From contig JAYKYS010000008.1 in the NCBI GenBank assembly GCA_036924285.1, positions 20,569,001-20,633,000 of the forward strand: a DNA stretch of 64,000 nt, in the 5' to 3' direction. Under the pieces are notes generated by a model. The model did no database searches. It saw nothing but the letters and a program-made list of their open reading frames with translations, and was not told the DNA's origin. Numbering within the stretch: the stretch's first letter is position 1; every line of letters begins with the position of its first letter. Position numbers and translations under genes: made by a program. Positions 48,687 through 58,040 of this stretch are shown here, in pieces. The stretch comes from Asterella californica. Its lineage: Eukaryota; Streptophyta; Marchantiopsida; Marchantiales; Aytoniaceae.

Positions 48687-49350
48687 AGTTTCCATCACTG
48701 TATGTAAGACAGGAGGAGATTTGGACTTAGAGCTCTTTTCCTTGTTAGGAGTTTTTCTGGAGAGGCAGTGCATTTCGGGTTTGTTCTCTGTAGAGCGTGG
48801 GGGTGGTTTGCTTCATTTGCACTTCCAAGGAGTCGTTTGTATCCATGCGAAGAACTGCCCGCAGGTGAAGAGGATGGTTACGACTGCTTTGGGTTGGCAG
48901 CGGGAGAAACTTTTAGGGGGTGAGATTTGTGTCAAGTCTCTGACGAACCGTGGCTTGCACACCTACGTCGGGATGCTGGATTATTGTATGAAGGATCAGA
49001 AGGAAGAGTATCACCATGTCACCATGAAAAACGTTTCTGAGAGCATGCTAACTGATGGCAGCGATATGTACGTTCTTCTAGGTGCTACGGACACTAAAAA
49101 TCGGGTTGAGCTCACTTGTGCAAATATACTTGCTCGGGCATTGCAGTTTAATAAGTACAGGAATTCTCATCCCTTGTCTACTACTATCTGTAGTTGTTTG
49201 AGAACAATGCTAACCTCTGGGAAGTACAGTGCTTCTCCGCGATGGATTATTCAGGGTGGAATGCAGGAAAGGAGGTTAGACTCTTTGTGGAAGTCTTTTT
49301 TGCATCCTGCTGAGGTAACTGCAGAGGATGTCCAAAATATCTTTTTCTAG
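48622..49350 (+). CDS. HUH endonuclease (Rep-like replication initiator) of a mobile element
   Basis: The first ATG of this frame inside the conserved overlap is at 48622; the product is 242 residues to TAG at 49348. Rep-type HUH enzymes nick and join single-stranded DNA through a tyrosine. Seen: a motif-I-like strand LEVSITV (21-27); the HUH motif HLHFQG (65-70), with H65/H67; GLHTYVGMLDYCMKD (111-125), with Y121 and K124 in the Y-x-x-K arrangement; and a C-terminal helical part with NILARALQFNKYR. No Walker A (GxxxxGKT) or helicase domain follows. That argues against a virus-type Rep and against Helitron RepHel, and fits helicase-less HUH transposons such as Replitrons (inference). A second, broken copy is at 54040-54918. 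The frame continues for 83 codons after the TAG, and the other copy has a sense codon there, so this protein may be C-terminally truncated. Confidence 0.72.
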   Translation: MSLRKEARAKRTNPSNPEKSLEVSITVCKTGGDLDLELFSLLGVFLERQCISGLFSVERGGGLLHLHFQGVVCIHAKNCPQVKRMVTTALGWQREKLLGGEICVKSLTNRGLHTYVGMLDYCMKDQKEEYHHVTMKNVSESMLTDGSDMYVLLGATDTKNRVELTCANILARALQFNKYRNSHPLSTTICSCLRTMLTSGKYSASPRWIIQGGMQERRLDSLWKSFLHPAEVTAEDVQNIFF

Positions 49351-49599
49351 CAGGACAACATGTGCTGTGGGCAGTGCAAGAGGCGGTATATCGAGACAGA
49401 TCCCGTGATGTGGAGTGAGGTACCTGTAGCACCTGCCGAGGCGGACCCAGTGCCGCAGATGGTGTTTCCTGCTGCTCCAAGACCTCCTGTGTTGAATGAC
49501 AATGAGCAGGCATCGGAATACATTCCACTCTTGGATGCATTCGTAAGACGTATGGACGCTGGAAGAGCTTTTGAGCACCACGAGACGATTTCTGTTTGA
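49351..49599 (+). other. In-frame continuation of Rep beyond the TAG
   Basis: The reading frame of Rep stays open from 49351 to a TGA-type stop at 49597-49599. It gives about 82 further residues starting QDNMCCGQCKRRY, with a cysteine cluster followed by a Pro/Ala-rich linker and an acidic helix. In the - copy the equivalent position reads FFSKRED with a sense codon. The ancestral Rep was therefore probably longer, and the TAG is either a disabling change or is read through. Confidence 0.5.
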
Positions 49600-50847
49600 T
49601 TGATAGAGTATAGAGTAAATAGTGAATGATTTGCAGACTATGCAGTAAATAGTGAAGTAGAATCGATTCTCTAGTGAGGTATGTGTTTTGTTATGCGCAG
49701 TATACTACGAACTGTGACTGAAGTGTGTGGCCGCTCGCACTACCTTCGTACGGTTCTGTACAAGGACCATATACACATAATTTTCCAGTGGTAATAAAAC
49801 TCATGGTCCACCGTGGTCTTTTTTCTCAAGACGAACTTGCAGCTGTGTGTAGGGGAAGAGAAAAAGGCCGTGAAATTGCTTACTTTCGTGAATGGAGGCA
49901 GCAGCCATTTAATGAAACTTGTACGGCTCGTTTAATAGCAGGAACGAGTCTAAAAGAATTATAGCAGGAGGGGAGTCGAAAATAATTATAGGCCAGAAGT
50001 GAACCCGCGGAAGGGAGACCAGAGGAAGCGTTGAGGAGAAATGAATAGCGTTAAATAGTATTGCAAAACCAAAGGAAGGGCTACCGATACATAAAGCCGT
50101 CTCATATATTATTGTCCACTGACTGCATGTGTAAGATGTAGTCATGAATGCTCTGAATACGAACTGAATCGTATTCGTATTCACCTCCTCCAGAAAATGG
50201 CTTGATCATACCCCTCTTAACGTTTAGTTTCTTGATCATACCCCCAACCTCCCATCGTCTGCCCTGCCGGTATCGCGTGTCATGTAGATCATGTCATGAT
50301 GCCACTGTACACAGTTTGACGTGGAGTGCATCATGACAATGTACACAGTCTGACTTGGGACATGGAAACGCACAGTCTTACGTGTGGCGTGTTTCATTGC
50401 CAAGGAGCCGGAAAGAACCGGACAGTGACACAATGACATGGAGATGCATAGCAGACAGTCTGACGCTCACGTGCAATACCACGCAGTGCTCTAAAAAGCA
50501 AGATGTATCCATGTGAAACAGATCATGACGCGTTTATTTGAACATTTGAAATAGATCATAAGAGGTTCCTGCACATTAGCGATGTGTGTCAAAACAACAT
50601 TGTGAACTAAATCCGAGACTAAATTCGAGAAAGTAGTGATCCGAGCGAAACAGAAAGTGATCAAAAGCACGAATTCTGACATAATGATATGACCACCGAA
50701 CGAAACAATGTTATGAACCTTGATGTAGAGAGCGAGGATGATTGCTTAGACAGATTACATTTCAGAGATGAAAAATAGAGGTTTACTAGGGATGTACGCT
50801 CCGAGGATCTTGCAAAAGAGAGCGTGCTAAAAAGATGACGACAAGAA
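49600..50847. other. Region 3' of the Rep element; orphan frame and short repeats
   Basis: GTAAATAGTGAA occurs twice at 49614-49655, followed by a 12-bp palindrome AGAATCGATTCT at 49659. The frame 49725-49964 (+), without an ATG at its start, reads protein-like (DELAAVCRGREKGREIAYF) and could be a detached C-terminal piece, but I cannot assign it. Near 50307-50460 GTACACAGTCTGAC-like phrases repeat, the first two 34 bp apart. Confidence 0.35.
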
Positions 50848-52882
50848 ATGACCGATGTGAGAGTCGTGAGTCGGTTACTCCAAGACAAGACTTTGGAGTC
50901 GCTCAGGGCCGCTGGAAGCCTCGTGTGTCTCGGATCAGAATTCAAATCCTTTAAGGAGTTTGATTTTTTCGTTGATTGTTGGTCTTTCTTGAATAGCCGA
51001 GCGAGTCGTAAATTGAAGAACTTTCTAAACTATAGAGTTAGAGTGTGCATGTATGGAACGAAGACTCGTTGTAGAAAATTATTCAAACAACAAACGGAAA
51101 CATCGAGTAGTGCTGAAGCGAGTCACAGAAATAGTCAGCATCGCAGCTTTCAAGAAAAATACACAAAGACATCAAGCGTTAGTAAGGCAACTTGTAGCTA
51201 GTCGATCCGAATTGGCACAAATCCAATCAAGAAAAGAATCAACTAATGACCATTGTGGTGAACGACGTCAATATCAATCAGCCGAGAGATCAACCTTTTA
51301 TGAGACTACTACACGTGATAGTCAGCTCGAGCATCCATACAAGTGATAAGTTAGAGCACAGAAGGGCAAGTTCACAAGACAAATTGCTATTACTATTTGT
51401 GATTTAGAGCACAGTTGTCCTAGTCATATTGGATATTGACGTGGTCCCGCATCGAACTCGAAAGTCCTAGCTGCAGTTCCGTGTAACAAGGTCGCCATTG
51501 ATCCGAACACCTCCATCCAAAATCTGATGGAAGATCTTCGAACTACATTCAATAAGTGGGCTCCTTACTACCAGGTCTGGGGGAGTCGAGAGCACTCTCG
51601 AGACTGGTTGGAGGATAATCAAGCAACATCCTTCTACTACATTCTTTCTGTAGACGTATACTTGAAGTAGATCCGATGGCAGTTGTGGATTGGAGTACAT
51701 GAGAATGTAACACAAGAATATTCAGTATATATTACGTGTGTCATAGTGTCACTCGCGATGCATTTTCTTTGGGTCAAAAGGTGATATGTTTGGACGCTTG
51801 TCATAGCAAGTCGAGAAAGTTTCCATGTCAAATATTTTTAGCTTCCATGCTAGATGGTGCAAATGAAGCAATCATTTTAGGCTTCGCGGTTGCACCGCAA
51901 GAAGACACTGCAAACTGGACATGGTTCTGTCAACATCTCCATAACTCGATACACGGTATTGTTTGTCCTCATACTATAATTATCAGTGATAGACAAAAGA
52001 GTCTCGAGCGAGCTGTTTCGGATGTATTCTCTGAAGTTGTCCACGAGCATTGTGGACAACACATCCAAATGAGAGATATAGTCGGTTAGCATTTCCTCTA
52101 TCTCGCTATGAGAAAGGCACTTCCAACTTGACAAAGAGTATGAATAATGCTTTGAGACAGATCCGATGGAATGCTCCATTGAAGATCTTGTTGGATTTAT
52201 GGTATTATATTATGCAGCAGTTCACTAAGCGCAAGATACAGCTTCAGCAAGAAACAGGTGTATTGACACATTTTGCTCAACTACGGCTTATGGAGACGAG
52301 CACGATGCAGAAGGTTTTATGTGTCGGATTTCTTCTCCATTTGAGACTACAGTCCGCGGCCATGCTAATGGAGTAACACATGTGATGAAACTAGCACAAG
52401 GTGATGCAGGAAAATGGACATGTATGGAACTCCAGGAGATGAGATGGCCATGTGGTCATGTTATTGTCTTCGACAATGAGACTGATGGGAATCCAACAAC
52501 GAGATTTGATAATGTTTGGCATAGCTCTTCGTTATTTTCAATCTACGGACATAGTGCTTTGCCAACCATTTTCACTGTTGACCTTCAATCAGTGTACTGT
52601 TGTTGACCTCCTCATGTGACAAGAAGAAGAGGAAGACACAAAGTGGTCAGGATTGACAACAATACACAATTCTCTCACTCTGCATCATATGGCAATGAGG
52701 AGGATCTATCTCAGACGAGTAGTACACATGTCCCTTCGCTAATTGAAGAGAGTCACATGACTGAACGCATGAACGAACCCAAAATGATTGATACTGAATA
52801 TGCTGTTAACGATGAGCAGATATCACATTTTTTTGAAAACAGAATGTGCCATCGAAGACGAAGACGAGTACTGGAGGTATGA
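50848..52882 (+). pseudogene. Mutator-like element (MULE) transposase, frameshifted
   Basis: Pieces lie in order in different frames. 50848-51201 may be the N-terminus (FVDCWSFLNSRASRKLKN), which is uncertain. 51500-51667 gives DPNTSIQNLMEDLRTTFNKW before a TAG. 51736-52089 contains the first part of the DDE domain (VICLDACHSKSRKFPCQIF, TANWTWFCQHL, IISDRQKSLERAVSDVF, then HEHCGQHI). 52050-52376 has TSNLTKSMNNALRQIRWNAP, the NxxxN-type segment of MULE transposases. 52319-52606 has the SWIM zinc finger (KWTCMELQEMRWPCGHVIVF). After one stop an AT-hook-like RRRGRHK follows and charged sequence runs to 52882. At least three frame changes and several stops show that it is dead. No terminal inverted repeats were found by eye. 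Confidence 0.82.
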
Positions 52883-53391
52883 TCAAGTCATTTTCTGCAC
52901 CTCTTCTCAACTCGGTTGAAAAAATATTATCTCGTGTTCTGTATTCTTTTTTCTGCTCGAATACGATCGCAGTTTGCTTTATCAGAGTGAGATGCGATGA
53001 GACAACATGCATCTGACGACGAACATTAAGAACGTTTTTTTTGTTTTCAGCAGTCCCGCGAAAGAAAACTATTTGGATTTGTCGATTTTTCCTCTTCCTC
53101 TAGATGCCACAGTTCGTCCGTTTCCGGACATATATTGCTGGACCAGCAAGAATTGGTAAGCAGCAATCATTACCAATTCAGTACAATGTACAAGTCGGTC
53201 ATTTTTTTAAATTCATTTATTTATTCCATACCAAGACAATGCGAGCGCTTTGCTCGCATATAAATACATGTGTCCAAGGACGAAAAATAGTGCTTTACTA
53301 TAGTGTAAACAAAGCGAAATGAAGGAGGAAAACAGTCAAGTAAGTACTGTAAGCTACATGAAGTCCAAAAAAATCCTCCATTAACATAAGA
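52883..53391. other. Spacer between MULE remnant and tandem repeats
   Basis: No gene is recognised. It probably includes the 3' end of the MULE. Nothing further is supported. Confidence 0.35.
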
Positions 53392-53935
53392 AGAAGAACA
53401 GAGTTCACCGTCTTCCGTCGTACTACTGAACGAGAAAGAGGAAAACTAGCGACTGTACAGTGCAAAAAATGCTATGCTACATAATGGAGCATATGTATAT
53501 AAGAGAAGCCTTTCCACCGAATATTACCTGAAAAATGAGTGACTTTACACAGTTGAGCCTACATGGACTGCAGTTTGTACACAGTTCAGTCTACATCAAG
53601 CCAGAAGAACAGTGGGCGCCTTCCGTCGTAGTACGGAACGAGGAAAATGAGCGACTGTATATAAGAGAAACCCTTCCAGTGATATTGCCTGCTGCTCGTA
53701 CACCGCTGTCTTCTCCGCAATGCCCTTCCACCAATATAGAAGAACAGTGGCCGTCTCCGACACACTGCTGAATGAGAAAAATGAGCGATTGTACATAAGA
53801 GAAGTCATTCCACTAAATATATTACATGCTGCTCATACACCGCTGTCTGGTCTACAATGCCCTTTCATGAATATTGCCTGCTGCTCCTATACCGCTGTCT
53901 GGTCTGCACGCAAAAGGGAAGTCATGTATGAAAGA
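53392..53935. repeat. Tandem repeat 3' of the second Rep copy, period about 136 bp
   Basis: AGAAGAACAG starts units at 53392, 53603 and 53739. The last two are spaced 136 bp, and the first is longer. Shared phrases are CTTCCGTCGTA, GAGCGACTGTATATAAGAGA, TTGCCTGCTGCTC and ACACCGCTGTCT. The final partial unit ends near 53935. The array lies immediately downstream of the - strand Rep copy and may be part of the element's terminal region. Confidence 0.6.
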
Positions 53936-54039
53936 AAAAGCTTTTAACGTGCAAGTACAAAAAAGCTGTCAACTTACCTTCCGTTGCTCGTTGTGCCGTC
54001 CTGTCTCGAAGTAAAGCGCTATAAAGAGAAATGTAGTCA

Positions 54040-54918
54040 GGAAAAGCTTGCTTCGACTTCGAATAGTGGACAAGCATCCATTGTCGAGAAAGGCAGATCG
54101 AGTGACCGCGCCTCTTCTTCAAGAGTTAGAGTGGTGAAGTAGCGCCACCGATCCTCGCGCTTGGAGAAAAATATAGTATCAATATCTATCAGGATCACAG
54201 TCTACGGATGTACAATGGATTTTTAGAGTGTCTCACTCCTCGTCCGTTGTATATCGTTACCCATTAGTCATTTACAGGATGGAGCATACTTGCCAGATTG
54301 AACCATCGAGCGAAGAGAAGCGTAGAAGGTACTGCCGAAAAGATGCCAGCACTTATACTTGTTGAACTGCAAAGCGCGTTATAATATATTGTTCGAGTTT
54401 AGTTCCATCCTGTTTTTTGTGTCTGTGGCACCCAAAAGTGTAAAGAGCTCATCTCCATCTGCAAGCATAGCATCACTAATATTTTTCATACAACATTGGT
54501 GATGTACCTCAGATTTATCTTTCATATTGTAGTCAATCATACCCACAAAAGTATGAAGGCCTTTGTTATTGAGCTTCTTTACGCACACTTCACCTCCCAG
54601 TGATCTAGTACTCCCTTTCCAACCCAAGACGATTAGTAGTCTGTTCTTAACAGCAATCAGACTGGTGGCCTGCAAACATAAAACACCTTGAACGTGGAGA
54701 TGTAATAATGCTCCTCCTCTTTCCATCGAGATGAGCTCACTATCACACTCTTGTTGTAGAAAAACAAACAACGATCCCCAACAAGAGAGGTCCAGATCCC
54801 CACTAGTTTGACCAATTGTCACGAAGACTTCAAGACTATTTAGAGAGGTCTTTTTTCTGGAGCGAGGAACAGGTGGGTTGTTCGCACTGTTCGCACGAAC
54901 GGCTTGTCGCATTTGCAT
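54040..54918 (-). pseudogene. Second HUH-Rep copy, interrupted by stops
   Basis: ATG at 54918 opens 179 codons to TAA at 54379. HLHVQG and DYNMKD (the HUH and Y-x-x-K motifs) are intact, as are GLHTFVGMIDY and TDTKNRMEL. The same frame then continues past the stop with RALQFNKYK and SGKYAPS, matching the + copy, before further stops at 54268 and 54223. It reaches FFSKRED where the + copy has its TAG. Similarity fades by about 54040. Divergence from the + copy is large, so the two are old or separate insertions, not a recent duplication. Confidence 0.7.
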
Positions 54919-55591
54919 CAGATGGAAAGAGGAAATGTTTACAACCTATCTTATAAACTCTACTGTTCATAGCTTTGCATACATAAGTTAAAGATTTCTG
55001 TACGTACACAAAAGAAACAACTGCTTTGAGAAGGTTCTTGTCTTCCTCGTGTCACAGAAATTTAGAATAAGAGAAGAAAGTGGATATGCTATCCTTCAGG
55101 ATGAGCCACAACTGTCTGGATTTGATATACAAAAAAGGTCTGATTATGCAATAGAAGCATTCGGTAGCCCCCGAGAAAGCATAAGACAGTTTTACATAAT
55201 CCAAACCAGGAAGAAGGAATTCAGGTGGTTTTAAACAGAAATGAAAGTCGATATAGACATAGCTTCTGGTCAGGTGTAGTTGAGTTTCAGAGAAGGAAAG
55301 GTAGCCGGAAGAGAGCAAGGGATAGGAATGAAGAGTCATTGGAGGAGCAAATTGAAGCACTTGGCATTTGTAGCCTTCAATTCTGTGGAGGCAAACTGGT
55401 TGAATAGATTATAACGACGAAAGTACTACCGACGGAGAGACTGGGACAGAGACATGAAGGGGATGGGATGGAGGGCTCGAAGGTATAAGCAAAGGACTAT
55501 GTGGAGGAGAATATGACAGTTGAAGATTGACATATTTATCATCATCGAACACTGTAACAATATTGTCATCATCATGTGAATCACTAGACAT
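54836..55591 (-). pseudogene. Second copy of the companion ORF, with two in-frame stops
   Basis: A frame starting at ATG 55591 (MSSDSHDDDN, acidic, then Ser/Pro-rich) meets TAA at 55409 and TGA at 55052. It stays in the same phase to TAG at 54836, a total of 252 codon positions. Between and after the stops it aligns with the + strand companion protein (RSYVYIDFHFC, VKLSYAFSG, LWLILKDS, then GCKHFLFPSDA against VCPHFPEPSCL). It overlaps the Rep start by 83 nt in the same relative +1 frame as the + copy. Upstream, 55592-56026 is open on this strand and GC-rich but not recognised. Confidence 0.6.
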
Positions 55592-56169
55592 TGTGGAGAG
55601 TGGAGGCAGGGTGCGGCAGAAGTGAAAAAGAATGTACCATGCACCGAAGCAGACAGGACGTTGACATGTAGCAGATGTGGAAGCAGACCCTCCATCCTCC
55701 CCATACCAGCAGGCGCATCCAGAGCCAAAGCATGTCCGAGCTGCTCCGGTAGAAAGCAGAGGTCTGCCAGTTCTCGAAAACCGCTCCGCTACAAGCAGCG
55801 ACTCGTCCCGATTGTGCAATACATGACAAGACAACAGCAGCGACGAGCGAACACACACGCAGCCAACGCAGAGGCTGTCCCATCCGGATCCCACAGAGAA
55901 GTCGAGAAGCCACGACAAAAAATACACGTTACGTGAAGAAACGGCTCCCGCCCCCAAAAAACAAGACATCTTGGAGCACGCGATATACGCAGGAGGGAGG
56001 AGAATTAAATTGAAATTGATTTTCAACTTAGACGGGTGAGGGGTTTACAAAGAGCATCTCATCCCCTCCGACGTTCCGTCGTTCGGGATGCTTATTTATT
56101 TCCCCGTTGCTCTCTAAGCAACTTCAGTCACCAAGCAAAATATGGATACAAGATCAACTCCGGGAAATT

Positions 56170-57430
56170 TTACTTGTTGTTATCGAAAAAGATATAAATA
56201 TTATGTGATAATTTTGACAAGAATAGTTAAAATTATTTTCAAACATTAAATAATAACTGAACCTGGAGATGCATGAAAGTCCTAACATGACTCAAAAAGA
56301 CAACGTGTCTCAGAACTACATATTCGAGAGACTGCTCGAAAACATATCACACTTTGTTGTAGTTTTAATTTATTACCCAACCCTTCTGTTATCTCCTCCA
56401 TCAAAAGGTGAAAGAGGTGAATAATATGCAATATAGAATCACTTTGGTTCAAAACTAACAAAACACTACAAATTCATATCTTTCTAGTTGCACAACATAT
56501 AGCAAAACTAAATTAAACCATTTGGGTATTTCTTTTCAAGTAAATTGTGATGCATATTAACTTGAATAGAAAGCTTTTCGTTATCCATTGGCCGAATGGA
56601 TCTGTCCATTATATGACAGACATTTTTTAAAACATAAATTTATTTGTAAAATTCACCTAGATTATTCAGTTTTCAGCATAATGTATCTTAAAGTTTGTCA
56701 ATACTCAACAAGATTAGTTGGAGTTAGTGCATTAGCAAGCTCCACAATATGAGCATAAATCTTGAGAGATTGTTGGAATTTAAGATTACACAGTTATCGT
56801 CTCTTCGCATTTTTCTAGGGACCGATACTAGATATTCATTTTGCTAATTGTCTAGCATATATAGATAGAGATAATAAGGTGCGAAAGACTCGTAGATAAA
56901 TATGCATCGTTATATGCGTTTGTCGGTGGCTAAAAATAATAATTCATGCTCAAACAGAAAAAATAAATCAGGTCATTGGCTTCAGTGCGCTAAAGTTAGA
57001 TGTTGTACTACCATCAAAATTTCATGTTAACTTGGAAAGATATAGTTGAAGTCCAATATTAACATGCATTGAAGATTAACTTTATAGATAACTTTTGATC
57101 GTTGCTATTATTGAAATAGATATAAGTGTTATGTGAAAATTCTGTCTAAACTGAAAAGAAAAATCAAATTAAGTGATAGTCAGACATGGACATGCAACAA
57201 AATCAGACATAACCCATAAGAAAACCACGTCAATTTACGTTAGGATCTTACATATATGAGAGATGGCTAACAAACATATCACATCTAATTGTAGTTTTAA
57301 TCTGACCATCCACAAGGGTTAGGTAATAAACTAAACCCTTGCATATTTGCCTCATCCATCAGAAAATGGAGGAGATGAAAATATGCAAAGAAGTTAGATT
57401 GAATACTTATTCACTCAAAATAGGTACAAC
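56170..57430. repeat. Two dispersed hairpin repeats in direct order (copies D and E)
   Basis: Copy D spans about 56180-56400, with core TTTTAATTTATTACCCAACC at 56363. Copy E spans about 57110-57350, with core at 57295-57336 (AGGGTTAGGTAATAAACTAAA). Both carry, in the same order and at similar spacing, GATATAAATATTATGTGA-like and AACATATCACA...TTGTAGTTTTAAT phrases. Two direct copies about 930 bp apart could be long terminal repeats of a short element, but no internal coding or primer-binding site was seen. Confidence 0.55.
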
Positions 57431-57559
57431 TTATAACTGAAACTTGAAATGTCAATACAATATAGAAAATTATCAGTGGTTCCCTACACTATCTTCCATA
57501 TTTAGTGTAAGTGATATTAATTCCGCAAGGATATTTGGAGAGGTCCATACAATACAAAA

Positions 57560-58040
57560 TACACATCCATTTTGCGTAGACACAAATAGAGGTAAAATGT
57601 ATTTAGTGTCCCACACATTATTTTCACCTGCACTTAAATAATGTGAGTAAAGGTTTTCAAAACCCTAAATTTGTTGGTTGATAGTTTCTTAAGAAAGAAG
57701 TGGTTGGTAACCAAGCAATTAGTTTTCATTTTAGATATTGTTTTATTTTCTTGGATCAGTTTATTTTTGCCATACGTAACAGCTATGCAAGTTACATGTG
57801 TTTATCTCGAAAACGAGTTTCAGAGTGAAGAATTTCACAAGAAGATATTTTTAATAAACTACATGTTATTTTCACTTACGAAAGAGTGAGTACAAATGTC
57901 TTGAAGTCTATTTGACATCAGTCAATCTGTTTACTTTCTGAGTCAATCATTGTATTAATAGAGTTGTACCTAAGCTATATTTCTCATCTTCTCACCGGTT
58001 ATATAGTTCATTTGTTGTCTTTCTAGTTACTTTTTATAAT
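57560..58040. repeat. Dispersed repeat, copy related to 32150-32630
   Basis: It carries the ordered phrases described for the 32 kb copy (AATAATGTGAGTAAAGGT, GTGGTTGGTAACCAAGC, TTCATTTTAGAT), with moderate divergence. A fragment of the same family appears again at about 58190-58260 (AATTAGTGTCACACATATTA). Confidence 0.6.

Noticed and set aside
53519..53530. GAATATTACC resembling the TAATATTAC nick site of circular ssDNA viruses
   Set aside because: One mismatch in a 9-mer in AT-rich DNA, no stem around it and not conserved in the neighbouring repeat units.
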